DNA of 64,000 nt from Sphingobacteriaceae bacterium GW460-11-11-14-LB5 (GTDB lineage: Bacteria; Bacteroidota; Bacteroidia; Sphingobacteriales; Sphingobacteriaceae): assembly GCA_002151545.1 (NCBI GenBank), contig CP021237.1, positions 1,984,001 through 2,048,000 of the forward strand, read 5' to 3'. The notes beneath the pieces were generated by a model that saw only the letters and a program-made list of their open reading frames with translations, had not been told where the DNA came from and did not search any database. Positions 1-8,899 of this stretch are shown piece after piece. Every line of letters begins with the position of its first letter. The stretch's first letter is position 1. A program made the translations under genes and the position numbers.

Positions 1-116
1 GAATTATCCAGGCCTGTACCCAAGGCCAATGGAACCCGGCAGAAATCAGAAGAAATGTATATCAGAAATGTGCGCTCGATAAAATCAGTGCCCAATATGA
101 AGAATTAATCAGTTAA
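1..116 (+). CDS. C-terminal end of a truncated gene, possibly a glycosyltransferase
   Basis: The window opens inside a gene. The frame starting at base 3 is open up to a TAA at 114-116 and encodes about 37 residues ending in YEELIS. The hydrophilic helical tail resembles the C-terminus of GT-B glycosyltransferases, and the gene lies 20 bases upstream of asnB in a polysaccharide locus. The family assignment is an inference from context, since no catalytic part is visible. Confidence 0.45.
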   Translation, partial: IIQACTQGQWNPAEIRRNVYQKCALDKISAQYEELIS

Positions 117-136
117 TCATCTAAAATATTATCGCT

Positions 137-1978
137 ATGTGTGGAATATACGGCACAACCATACCTTACTCAGACGGAATTGTCCGCGAGAAAATGGCAA
201 GAATCAGTTTTCGGGGTCCGGATTATACCGGCGTTCAACGTTACGATCAGGTTATTTTTGCGCACAATAGATTGGCCATTATCGATCTCGATGCCCGTTC
301 TAATCAACCCTTTTCGTATATGCACCTCCATATTGTTTTTAACGGAGAAATATACAATTACAAGGACATTAGAAGGGAGCTGGAACGGAAAAACTACCAG
401 TTTAACACCAGTTCTGATACCGAAGTCATATGTGCAGCTTATCTGGAATATGGTGCCGGTTGTTTAACCCGTTTTAACGGGATGTTTGCTTTTGTAATTT
501 ATGATACCCGTAAAAATGAACTGTTTGGTGCAAGAGACCGCTTTGGCAAAAAACCTTTCTATTATGCCCACGATCATTCATCGTTCGAATTTGCAAGTCA
601 ACCTTCACAAATCAATATAGATAGGGGCCTTAGTGTTAATGAGGAAGCCATTAATCAATATTTGATTTGGGGTTATGTGCCAGAGCCACAGTCTATTTAT
701 GCAGAGGTGAAACAGTTACCTGCAGCCCACTATTTTAAATACGATCTTAAATCCCATAAGCTTAAAATTACCGAATACTGGACTTTAGATTATGGCTGGA
801 AGAACAAGTTTGAGGGCAGTTACGAAGAAGCTAAAGAAGCTTTAGCACTTATTTTGGCCGATGCGGTTAAAATCAGGATGAATGCCGATGTACCACTGGG
901 CGTATTTTTGTCAGGTGGTATTGATTCTTCGTTAATTGCTGCTTTAGCCACAAAAGAAATCGACCATGTTAAAACGTTCTCTATAAAATTTAATGAGAAA
1001 GGTTTTGATGAAAGTGCTTATGCCAGTCAGGTAGCTAAACATTTGGGTACCGATCATTATACTATTGAGTGTAATTACAATGACGGTATTGAGTTAATTG
1101 AAAACTTTAACCGTTTTTATGATGAGCCCTTTGCCGATTCGAGTGCTATACCCACTATGTTGCTCAGTAAAAATACCAGAAAGCACGTAACTGTTGCATT
1201 GAGTGGTGATGCGGGCGACGAAGCTTTTTTAGGTTATCACCGTTACAAATGGATTAAACAGGTAAACAGTTTGTTTTACGCGCCACATGGCGTTAGAAAA
1301 GCACTGGCAGGCTTGATTAACCAATCGCCAAGTTACCGCCATAAATTGATTGCCATGGGCATTTCTATGGAAGACGTAGAAAAACTATATGTCAAGATGT
1401 TTGGTAATATGGAAAACTCCTGGGTAAAACAACCCGATTTGGCGAAGTATAACCCATTGATGCATATTTTAGCCAATCCGTCTAAGCCTTTATTAGAACG
1501 CATTTCTGATTTTGATATCAAAACCTATTTAAATGGCGACATCAATACAAAGGTCGATCGCGCATCGATGGCCTTTTCGCTGGAATCGCGCTCGCCTTTA
1601 ATGGATTATCGGGTAATGGAATTTTCGAGAAGCCTGCCCACAGCGTTTAAATATACCAACGGAAACCAAAAACGGATATTAAAAGATTTATTGTTCGACC
1701 ACGTTCCGGCGCATATGTTCGACCGGCCAAAGGCCGGTTTTACCATGCCATTTCAGCATTGGTTCAGAAATGAGTTAAAAGATTATGTGATGGACAATTT
1801 ATCTGCCGATAATCTGAAAAACATTCCAGGCATTCATTTGAAAAGAACACAGGAAATTATTAATGAGCATATGACCGGAAAGTGGAACAGGTATCCACAG
1901 ATCTGGAAATTGCTGGTGCTCTCTCAATGGTTAATTAAAAATAAATCAACGACACATAAAGTTTCATTAGTAGCCTAA
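137..1978 (+). CDS. asnB: Asparagine synthetase (glutamine-hydrolysing) of the polysaccharide-locus type
   Basis: This 613-residue cytosolic protein begins MCGIYG, so Cys2 becomes the class II glutaminase nucleophile once Met1 is removed. The N-terminal amidotransferase domain covers about residues 2-190 (FNGEIYN and RDRFGKKP motifs are visible). The synthetase domain follows, with the pyrophosphate loop SGGIDSS near residue 260 and a second conserved SGDAGDE block. Family members amidate aspartate using glutamine and ATP. Copies inside exopolysaccharide loci often amidate uronic acids or other sugar carboxylates instead. The next gene starts 4 bases after the stop, so it is probably the start of a run of co-transcribed genes. 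Amidation of a sugar is inferred from context only. Confidence 0.9.
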   Translation: MCGIYGTTIPYSDGIVREKMARISFRGPDYTGVQRYDQVIFAHNRLAIIDLDARSNQPFSYMHLHIVFNGEIYNYKDIRRELERKNYQFNTSSDTEVICAAYLEYGAGCLTRFNGMFAFVIYDTRKNELFGARDRFGKKPFYYAHDHSSFEFASQPSQINIDRGLSVNEEAINQYLIWGYVPEPQSIYAEVKQLPAAHYFKYDLKSHKLKITEYWTLDYGWKNKFEGSYEEAKEALALILADAVKIRMNADVPLGVFLSGGIDSSLIAALATKEIDHVKTFSIKFNEKGFDESAYASQVAKHLGTDHYTIECNYNDGIELIENFNRFYDEPFADSSAIPTMLLSKNTRKHVTVALSGDAGDEAFLGYHRYKWIKQVNSLFYAPHGVRKALAGLINQSPSYRHKLIAMGISMEDVEKLYVKMFGNMENSWVKQPDLAKYNPLMHILANPSKPLLERISDFDIKTYLNGDINTKVDRASMAFSLESRSPLMDYRVMEFSRSLPTAFKYTNGNQKRILKDLLFDHVPAHMFDRPKAGFTMPFQHWFRNELKDYVMDNLSADNLKNIPGIHLKRTQEIINEHMTGKWNRYPQIWKLLVLSQWLIKNKSTTHKVSLVA

Positions 1979-1982
1979 CAGG

Positions 1983-2873
1983 ATGAATGCAACAGTTAAC
2001 CTCTTTAATAAAATATTTACCGCCGATAAATGGAACATTGGTTTCGTTTATCAAACACGGGAAGAGCTGATCAGTACAAAAAAACTTGGTGCGGCCATAA
2101 ACTGGTTGCAGGAAGATAACATCGATTATGCAGCTGATCCTTTTGTGGTGAATGTAAATAATGCACCAAGAATTTATTACGAAGAACTGGATTTTTGGAA
2201 GGGGAAAGGCGAGATTATGATGATGGATGGATTCGACTTCAAAAACAAGAAGAAAGTGCAGGGCATTAAACCAGAAGCAATCCATTTATCTTATCCTTAT
2301 CTTATTGAAGAAAATGGTGGTTTATACTGCATTCCGGAAACATCAGAAGCAAAAGAAATATCACTTTATCAGGTAGATCAGGAGCATCCAAGTCAGTTAA
2401 CCAAAATAAAAGTATTGGTGAGCGGAAAGGCTTTTGTAGACAGTTCGATTATTTATCACGAAAATAAATACTGGCTTTTTACCAGTGTATCCGGAGATCA
2501 TGATCACCTCTACATTTACCATTCAAAAACTTTAGATGGTCAGTATACCGGGCATTATCAGAACCCTGTTCCTGTAGAAAAAGAATTTTGCAGGGCTGCA
2601 GGGAGTTTATTTAAAGTGGGTCAATCGCTGTATCGGCCAACACAAAACCCCATTAACCGTTATGGTGGTTCAATTATCATTAACGAAATTGAAACACTCA
2701 GCGAAAAAGAATTTAAAACCACCAATAAATTCGAAATATTACCCGATAAACCGTACAGCAGAGGACTCCATAACATCAGTTTCGCTAAAAACATTATTGT
2801 AATAGATGGCAAGCGGAAAGTATTAAGCCTGATGATGCCATTCAAAAAAATAGTTCGAAATCTTAAAAGATAA
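1983..2873 (+). CDS. GINT1 N-terminal-domain-like protein of a polysaccharide locus
   Basis: This 296-residue protein has no signal peptide. It carries repeated aromatic/glycine blades such as YAADPFVV, HLSYPYLIEE, KYWLFTS and AAGSLFKVGQSLYRPTQ. These resemble the five-bladed propeller-like domain at the N-terminus of plant glucosamine inositolphosphorylceramide transferase (GINT1_N), which also occurs alone or beside formyltransferase domains in bacterial polysaccharide loci. Its activity is not established, and a glycan-modifying or glycosyl-transfer role is an inference. It is tightly packed between asnB (4-base gap) and a glycosyltransferase (13-base gap). Confidence 0.6.
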   Translation: MNATVNLFNKIFTADKWNIGFVYQTREELISTKKLGAAINWLQEDNIDYAADPFVVNVNNAPRIYYEELDFWKGKGEIMMMDGFDFKNKKKVQGIKPEAIHLSYPYLIEENGGLYCIPETSEAKEISLYQVDQEHPSQLTKIKVLVSGKAFVDSSIIYHENKYWLFTSVSGDHDHLYIYHSKTLDGQYTGHYQNPVPVEKEFCRAAGSLFKVGQSLYRPTQNPINRYGGSIIINEIETLSEKEFKTTNKFEILPDKPYSRGLHNISFAKNIIVIDGKRKVLSLMMPFKKIVRNLKR

Positions 2874-2886
2874 ATCACCATTCGAA

Positions 2887-3969
2887 ATGAGCATAACCAA
2901 CAAAAAAATGATTTTCATTTCGTTAACCGATGCCCCAAATGGCGCTGAAAATGTGCTGCTGATGATGGCGACTGCTGTTAATGGCGAAATATACTTTTTA
3001 AAAAAACATGCTTTTACCGGACTTAAAATTTCTGAAGGCATTTCTAAAAGATACCTGTCTAGGAAAACAATTTTCTGGGGTTTTGTAAAACTGATACCGC
3101 TACTCCGGAAATATAAAAAGGAAGATGTGATCATGAGTACACACCCGTATCTAAATGCTTTTTTGGGCTTTTTGAAACGTATAGGTTACCTCAGATCTAA
3201 ATTAATTGTACGCGAATGTACTTCTGTTTTTACCCGTTTCAGCGGAATTAAAAAACGCATTTATCAGCTCATTTACCGCATGGGTTATCCGGCTGTAGAT
3301 TTAGTGGTTTGCCAAACCGCTTTAATGAAAACACAGTTGTTTGATCATAACCGGTTTTTATCGGAGCAAAATATATTGGTTCAACCCAATCCCATTGATT
3401 TTAATAAGATCATTGCTAAATCTGCTCAGCCTTTAATTAATGGCGATGCCAAACTCGATTTTATCTGCTCCGCAGGAAGGTTAATCCCTGAAAAAGGATT
3501 TCCGGTTCTGATTAAAGCTTTTAAACTGCTTCAGCAGGAGCATCCGAAACTAAAATTGCTCGTGCTGGGAGAGGGAAAAGAAAGAACGTTATTGAGCAGT
3601 ATGATTCAGGAGAACAATTTAAGCGATTCTGTTTTCTTAAAGGGACAGATAGATAATCCGGCTCCATATTTTAAACAGGCAAAACTTTGCGTGGTATCCT
3701 CGATAAAGGAGGGTTTCCCGAATGTACTGTTAGAAATGATGTCGGTAAACAACGCAGTAGTATCTACACTTTGCGCAGGTGGTATTAGCGAAATTCCGGC
3801 TATCGCCACAGTTGAAGTCAACAATGTAGAAGCCCTTGCCGAGGCGATGCGCAAAAAATTAAAGCAAAACCAGCATCAGGCTTCTGAAACTGCGATGCAA
3901 TATTTATATAACCGCAGACCAGAAATATTTGCCCAATCTATTTTAAGCGCTTTACAGCGCCAAAACTAA
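2887..3969 (+). CDS. Glycosyltransferase, GT4-like (GT-B fold)
   Basis: The 360-residue product begins with a Rossmann-like segment containing APNGAENVLL, typical of the GT-B acceptor domain. The C-terminal half has the donor-domain signatures AGRLIPEKGFPVLIKAF and SIKEGFPNVLLEMM, where the second carries the E-x7-E motif that contacts the nucleotide sugar. It should add one sugar to a lipid-linked repeat unit on the cytoplasmic face of the membrane. Donor and linkage cannot be read from the sequence. It follows the GINT1-like gene by 13 bases. Confidence 0.88.
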   Translation: MSITNKKMIFISLTDAPNGAENVLLMMATAVNGEIYFLKKHAFTGLKISEGISKRYLSRKTIFWGFVKLIPLLRKYKKEDVIMSTHPYLNAFLGFLKRIGYLRSKLIVRECTSVFTRFSGIKKRIYQLIYRMGYPAVDLVVCQTALMKTQLFDHNRFLSEQNILVQPNPIDFNKIIAKSAQPLINGDAKLDFICSAGRLIPEKGFPVLIKAFKLLQQEHPKLKLLVLGEGKERTLLSSMIQENNLSDSVFLKGQIDNPAPYFKQAKLCVVSSIKEGFPNVLLEMMSVNNAVVSTLCAGGISEIPAIATVEVNNVEALAEAMRKKLKQNQHQASETAMQYLYNRRPEIFAQSILSALQRQN

Positions 3970-4086
3970 GCCTAAAATATAAACAAACTTTTACCGCATA
4001 ACTAATGGGATGCTTTGCTGTATCCTAAAAACAAACAAGCAAGCCTTTTCGGGGCGATTTTTAACTGTTTCTCAAACTTAAATTTT

Positions 4087-5178
4087 ATGAAAATTTTAAT
4101 TACCGGTACAGCCGGATTTATTGGTTTCCATTTAGCAAAACGCTTATTGGAAAGAGGAGATGTTGTTGTTGGCATTGATAACATCAACGATTACTACGAT
4201 GTAAACCTAAAACACGCCCGTTTGGCTCAAACTGGTATTAACCATGCCGATTTGGTTTATGGTGTTCCTCAGGTAAGTGATAAATATGATAATTATACTT
4301 TCATTAAGTTGGATATCTGTGATAAAGAAAGTTTAGAAAATTGTTTCAAAACTTACCAATTCGATGCGGTTTGCAATTTGGCTGCGCAGGCAGGGGTGCG
4401 ATACAGCTTAACTAATCCAGATGCTTACATAGAAGCCAACATTAAAGGCTTTTTAAATATCCTGGAGTGCAGCCGCCATTTTAAAGTTGGCCATTTATTG
4501 TATGCCAGCTCCTCGAGTGTTTATGGGTTAAATAAAAAAATGCCATTTTCTGCACACGATAATGTAGATCATCCGGTTTCATTATATGCTGCTTCGAAAA
4601 AAAGTAACGAATTAATGGCTCATGCTTATAGCCATTTATTTAATTTACCAACTACAGGTTTACGTTTCTTTACAGTTTATGGTCCATGGGGCCGCCCAGA
4701 TATGGCCTTGTTCTTATTTACAAAAGCAATTTTAGAAGGCAAACCTATTGAAGTTTTTAATAACGGAGAAATGAAAAGAGATTTTACCTATGTAGATGAT
4801 ATTATTGAAGGTATTGTTAGGGTATTTGATCAGCCGGCACAGGCCAATCCAAACTGGAATAACCAAAATCCTGATCCTGCTACATCTGCAGCACCTTTTG
4901 CCGTGTTTAATATTGGCAGAGGCGCACCAGTAAACCTGTTGGATTTTGTAGAGGAAATTGAAAAAGAAACAGGATTAACGGCAAAAAAAATATTTATGCC
5001 CATGCAAGATGGTGATGTAGCAGAAACATCAGCAGATATAGATGATTTAAAAAACCTGTTAAATTATGAACCTGCTGTTTCTGTGCAAAAAGGTGTAAAG
5101 AATTTTGTGAACTGGTTTACAACATTTTACCACCCAAATTTACAGTTGGTTTCTAAAACAGCTGATATTACCATTTAG
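4087..5178 (+). CDS. NAD-dependent UDP-glucuronate 4-epimerase-like protein
   Basis: This extended SDR enzyme has the NAD-binding [10 protein letters not shown] motif near the N-terminus, SSSVYG near residue 141, and the catalytic YAASK near residue 167. The [15 protein letters not shown] segment after strand 2 is typical of UDP-glucuronate 4-epimerases (LspL/GAE group), which make UDP-galacturonate. The start is placed at ATG 4087 because the Rossmann fold begins there. An in-frame TTG at 4015 would add 24 residues unlike the family. From 4087 the protein has 363 residues, slightly longer than the usual 330-350. A 117-base gap separates it from the upstream glycosyltransferase. Confidence 0.85.
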   Translation: MKILITGTAGFIGFHLAKRLLERGDVVVGIDNINDYYDVNLKHARLAQTGINHADLVYGVPQVSDKYDNYTFIKLDICDKESLENCFKTYQFDAVCNLAAQAGVRYSLTNPDAYIEANIKGFLNILECSRHFKVGHLLYASSSSVYGLNKKMPFSAHDNVDHPVSLYAASKKSNELMAHAYSHLFNLPTTGLRFFTVYGPWGRPDMALFLFTKAILEGKPIEVFNNGEMKRDFTYVDDIIEGIVRVFDQPAQANPNWNNQNPDPATSAAPFAVFNIGRGAPVNLLDFVEEIEKETGLTAKKIFMPMQDGDVAETSADIDDLKNLLNYEPAVSVQKGVKNFVNWFTTFYHPNLQLVSKTADITI

Positions 5179-5390
5179 TTTGTCATCACTGTGTAAACTA
5201 GTTGTATTATAAGTTTTATTTACCTGAATTATTAAACTGTCATTTTACTATCTGTAAGCAATTGGTTTACAGTATAAATAATACCGAATATTAAGCCTAT
5301 TATTTAATTATCAGCGTTTTAACTGCATTTTATTAAATGTACTCATTTATCGCATATAGCGTTAAGTTGTAAATTTAAAAAAAATAAAAA

Positions 5391-6794
5391 ATGCAGAGAA
5401 CGACAAAATTGTTTAAAAAAGTGAGTTTAATTGGTTTAATGTTAACGACGATTATTTTCTTTAGTAATTGTAAAAAAAGTGTAAAGGCTGATGATGCATT
5501 GGCCGACAGTACAGAATTGTTTTCAGGCGATTCAACATCAGTATTAGCCGCCACCAGTGGCAGTACTGGTAAATTAAGCCTTTCAGGAGTAAAATCTGAG
5601 GGAGGTTATGCTTATAAAATTTCACAATCAATTTCAGGCGGCGACAATTCTACTTCAAAAGAGCAATCGATTTTAAGGTTATTTGAAGACGGAGTAGAAA
5701 TTGGTCCTGCCCATAGTTTACACGATGATATCAGGAATTTAGGAAAAGGCAGGTTTAGCCATTGGGGTAGTACAGTAATATTTTCAGCATCTGACAATAC
5801 CGACCCAAGAACCAATGGCCGTTCATATACTTATTTAATGGGCGGTACAAGTGCTGCTTTACCACCGGCAGAAACGGTAACTCCTCCTCCAACAAATACA
5901 ACTATTAATGCAGCCTTAGTAGGTTATGCTTTGGTAAATGGTAAAACAACAGGTGGCCAGGGTGGTGTTGAAACTACGGTAACCACGCTTGACCAGTTAA
6001 AAGCTGCCGTTGGTGATAACGTTACACGTACTATTTATGTGAGCGGTACCATTAAAGGTGCTGGTAAAGATATCGTATATGTAAAATCAAATAAATCTAT
6101 TATTGGCAGATCTGGTGCTGTTATCGAAGGTGTGAATTTATTCATTTACACAGTAAGTAACATCATCATCCAGAACATTACCTTTAAAAATTACGTAGAA
6201 CAGGCAGCCGTGCAAATTAAAGATGCTGCTCACCACGTTTGGGTTGACCATTGCGATTTCTCTACAGACCGTAGCCATGGCTGGGAATATTGGGGTAAAG
6301 ATATTTGCATTACCAGAGAATCTGATTATGTAACGGTTTCCTGGAGCAAATTTCACGATACCAATTTATCGGTGCTAATTAGTGGAGGTATCGAAGGTCA
6401 CGAAGCTGATAAAGGTAAATTACACGTAACGATGCACCATAACATGTGGTACAACATTACAGAGAGAGAGCCATCAATGAACTATGGTAGTGTGCACATG
6501 TTTAACAACTATCACCTTAACAACTCTGGTTACTCTATCGGTACAAGAGCAGGTGGTATAGTAAGAACAGATAATGAGTATTTCTCAAATTGTGTTAAAC
6601 CATTAACTACAAAAGTGGCAAGTGATCCGGAAGGATATTTTAGCGGTATTACCACCAACATTTACGATAAATGTGGTGCAAACAATATAACGACGGCAGT
6701 TTCTACCTGGGTTCCAGAGTATGATTACAAATCATTCCTTAACGATGCAGCAAGTGTGCCTGCTATTGTTACGGCAAATGCTGGTGCCAGATAG
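5391..6794 (+). CDS. Secreted pectate-lyase-like (PL1) lipoprotein
   Basis: This 467-residue protein has a basic N-terminus, a hydrophobic segment and a lipobox FFSNC (Cys at about 27), so it is probably a lipoprotein. Residues about 60-155 form a small beta-rich domain, followed by a Pro/Thr linker. The C-terminal part is a right-handed beta-helix of the PL1 type with VWVDHCDFS, SDYVTVSWSKFHD, MHHNMWYNITERE and HMFNNYH. Compared with the PL1 consensus, the first Arg of the RxPxxR motif is present. The second reads Asn, and the Lys of the usual HDHxKxxLIG motif is absent (HDTNLSVLISG). It stands alone, with a 212-base upstream gap and its own terminator. Confidence 0.82.
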   Translation: MQRTTKLFKKVSLIGLMLTTIIFFSNCKKSVKADDALADSTELFSGDSTSVLAATSGSTGKLSLSGVKSEGGYAYKISQSISGGDNSTSKEQSILRLFEDGVEIGPAHSLHDDIRNLGKGRFSHWGSTVIFSASDNTDPRTNGRSYTYLMGGTSAALPPAETVTPPPTNTTINAALVGYALVNGKTTGGQGGVETTVTTLDQLKAAVGDNVTRTIYVSGTIKGAGKDIVYVKSNKSIIGRSGAVIEGVNLFIYTVSNIIIQNITFKNYVEQAAVQIKDAAHHVWVDHCDFSTDRSHGWEYWGKDICITRESDYVTVSWSKFHDTNLSVLISGGIEGHEADKGKLHVTMHHNMWYNITEREPSMNYGSVHMFNNYHLNNSGYSIGTRAGGIVRTDNEYFSNCVKPLTTKVASDPEGYFSGITTNIYDKCGANNITTAVSTWVPEYDYKSFLNDAASVPAIVTANAGAR

Positions 6795-6826
6795 GTAAAC
6801 CAAAACCTTCATATTTTTTCTGCAAT

Positions 6827-6850
6827 AAGCCACCTGGATAGGTGGCTTTG
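6827..6850 (+). terminator. Rho-independent-type terminator after the PL1 gene
   Basis: AAGCCACCT and AGGTGGCTT form a perfect 9-bp stem around a GGAT loop, with flanking TGCAA/TTGCA extending the pairing. It lies 32 bases after the PL1 stop and before the next glycosyltransferase, so it separates the lyase from the downstream operon. The T tract is short. Confidence 0.7.
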
Positions 6851-6872
6851 CAGTTTAAATTAAAATTTTGAC

Positions 6873-8027
6873 ATGATGAATATAACTAGGAAAAAGATTT
6901 TTATCGTCTGCGACTCTTCCAGATCTCTGCTCGATTTCAGAGGGAAGCTGATCGAAAAGATGCAACAACATAACCAGGTTTATGTGTTTACGCCAAAAAT
7001 TGAACAAGAATCGGTTCGGAGTAAACTGAAAGCGCTAAATGTAATTACCTACGAAAGTAAATTAGATGGCAGTAACGTTTCTATCTTATCCGATTTAAGG
7101 TTTATCTTTTCGCTGTATAAACTCATCAAACAAATTAAACCTGACATTTTTTTTCCTTACACCTTTAAACCTGTTATTTATGGTTCTTTCCTGGCTAAAA
7201 TATGTAAGGTTAAATTAATAGCCCCCATGCTTACCGGATTAGGGTATAACTTTACCGATAACGCCTCCAGTAATAAACTCATTGTTAAAATAACGAGGTT
7301 GTTATTAAAGCTGAGTCTGAAACCCAATCCGCATTTAAATATTATTTTTCAGAACAAAGACGATTCTCAACGTTTAGTTGATCTGAAAATCCTGAATAAA
7401 AAACACCAGGTTTATGTGGTCAACGGATCAGGAGTAGATCTAAGCCACTATCACTATTCCAAACCCAGTACTTCGCCCATAACTTTTTTAATGGTGTCGA
7501 GGCTCATCAATGCAAAAGGCATCAAAGAATATTATGATGCAGCTAAACAGCTCAAACAGCGGTTTCCACAAGCCGTTTTTAAACTGATTGGACCATATGG
7601 TCCTAATATCGATGCTATAGCACCCGATTTATATCAAAAAATTGCTGATGGCGATACCATTCAATATATGGGGCAGGTTGATGATGTGCGGCCAGATATT
7701 GAACGCTCTTCGGTCATGGTGCTTCCTTCTTATTACGGGGAAGGCGTTCCACGATGTGTACTCGAAGGAATGGCTATTGGAAGGGCAGTAATTACCTGCG
7801 ACTCTGTAGGCTGCCGGGAAACCATTAATAACGACCCTGAGCAAGCCAATGGATTTCTTATTCCGGTAAAAGATGCGGGTGCACTGGCCAATAAAATGGA
7901 ATATTTTATTAATAACAGCGAAGATATTATTGCCTTTGGAAACAAAGGACACGAATTTGCAAAAACAAAATTTGATGTGAATATCGTAAATGCAGAACTC
8001 TTTAAGATTATGCATTTACAGGCTTAA
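6873..8027 (+). CDS. Glycosyltransferase, GT4-like
   Basis: The 384-residue product has an N-terminal GT4-type domain (CDSSRSLLDFRGKLIEKM, then a PDIFFPYTFKPVIYGS segment) and a donor domain with VNGSGVDLSHY, MVSRLINAKGIKEYYDAA and GEGVPRCVLEGMAIGRAV. This arrangement is common in galactosyl- and N-acetylgalactosaminyl-transferases of capsule loci, but the sugar cannot be assigned. A second ATG lies one codon downstream of the chosen start. It is the first gene after the PL1 terminator and is probably transcribed with the following genes. Confidence 0.88.
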   Translation: MMNITRKKIFIVCDSSRSLLDFRGKLIEKMQQHNQVYVFTPKIEQESVRSKLKALNVITYESKLDGSNVSILSDLRFIFSLYKLIKQIKPDIFFPYTFKPVIYGSFLAKICKVKLIAPMLTGLGYNFTDNASSNKLIVKITRLLLKLSLKPNPHLNIIFQNKDDSQRLVDLKILNKKHQVYVVNGSGVDLSHYHYSKPSTSPITFLMVSRLINAKGIKEYYDAAKQLKQRFPQAVFKLIGPYGPNIDAIAPDLYQKIADGDTIQYMGQVDDVRPDIERSSVMVLPSYYGEGVPRCVLEGMAIGRAVITCDSVGCRETINNDPEQANGFLIPVKDAGALANKMEYFINNSEDIIAFGNKGHEFAKTKFDVNIVNAELFKIMHLQA

Positions 8028-8084
8028 CCACCCTTTGCACATCAAGAACTAACCAAATAAATAAATTAAACTAAACCTAAAATT

Positions 8085-8888
8085 GTGAACAATACATTTA
8101 TTTACAAACGAGCCACTTTAGCCGACTTTAGGGAAGCTATAGAGGAGTATGGATGGGTTGTATATGAAAAGGCAATCAATCAGAAATTAATTTCAGAAAT
8201 AACCACAGGTTTCGAAACTTCATATCTTTTGAGAAGGGAAATACAGGTTTTAAATGGAATTGATGAAAATATGGAAGGAACATTACATCATTTGCTGGAG
8301 AAAGATAATTTCGCTATCGAGCTTTTGAGTAAGTTGTACTGCCACAGGGAAATCCGCGATTTTTTGGGCGGAAACTATATCCTTAATGGAATAAACGGCG
8401 TAATTAACACCAAAAAGACCAAATCTTACATCCAGAATATCCATCGCGATGTACGTACATTTTCCGCTGAATCTAAATTTATGATCCAGATGATTATCGT
8501 ACTCGATGATTTTACCATATTTAATGGCGCCACACATTTTTTGTCGGGCTCTCATAAACTGGATATTAAACCCGAAGAAAAACATTTTAAAGCTTTTGCT
8601 AAACAAGCCATTGCCAAAAAAGGAAGCATTATCTTATTCGATTCCAATATCTGGCATGCAGGTGGTATCAATTTCACCCGAAAACAGCGTAGGGCCTTAA
8701 CCTTAGGTTTTACCAAACCTTACATTAAGCAACAATTCGATTATCCCAGATTTTTAGGATATGAATTCGGCGAAAAAATAGATAACGATTTAAGACAGAT
8801 TATCGGTTATAATGCAAGGGTGCCGGCCAGTTTACAGGAATATTACAGGCCTGTGGAAAACAGGATGTATAAAGCGGATCAAGGCTAA
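8085..8888 (+). CDS. Phytanoyl-CoA dioxygenase (PhyH)-like Fe(II)/2-oxoglutarate oxygenase
   Basis: This 267-residue cytosolic protein shows the PhyH-type iron ligands: HRD in the segment IQNIHRDVRTF and a distal His in SNIWHAGG, followed by an Arg-rich strand (RKQRRALTLGF) suited to binding 2-oxoglutarate. The GATHFLSGSHK segment is also characteristic. The start is a GTG at 8085. Family members hydroxylate small molecules. In this locus a hydroxylation of a sugar or acyl substituent is plausible but unproven. The next gene begins 11 bases downstream. Confidence 0.8.
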   Translation: MNNTFIYKRATLADFREAIEEYGWVVYEKAINQKLISEITTGFETSYLLRREIQVLNGIDENMEGTLHHLLEKDNFAIELLSKLYCHREIRDFLGGNYILNGINGVINTKKTKSYIQNIHRDVRTFSAESKFMIQMIIVLDDFTIFNGATHFLSGSHKLDIKPEEKHFKAFAKQAIAKKGSIILFDSNIWHAGGINFTRKQRRALTLGFTKPYIKQQFDYPRFLGYEFGEKIDNDLRQIIGYNARVPASLQEYYRPVENRMYKADQG

Positions 8889-8899
8889 CAGATAAAACG

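Noticed and set aside
4015..4086. Longer epimerase start at TTG 4015
   Set aside because: It would place 24 unrelated residues before the Rossmann motif, whereas ATG 4087 begins exactly at the conserved start.
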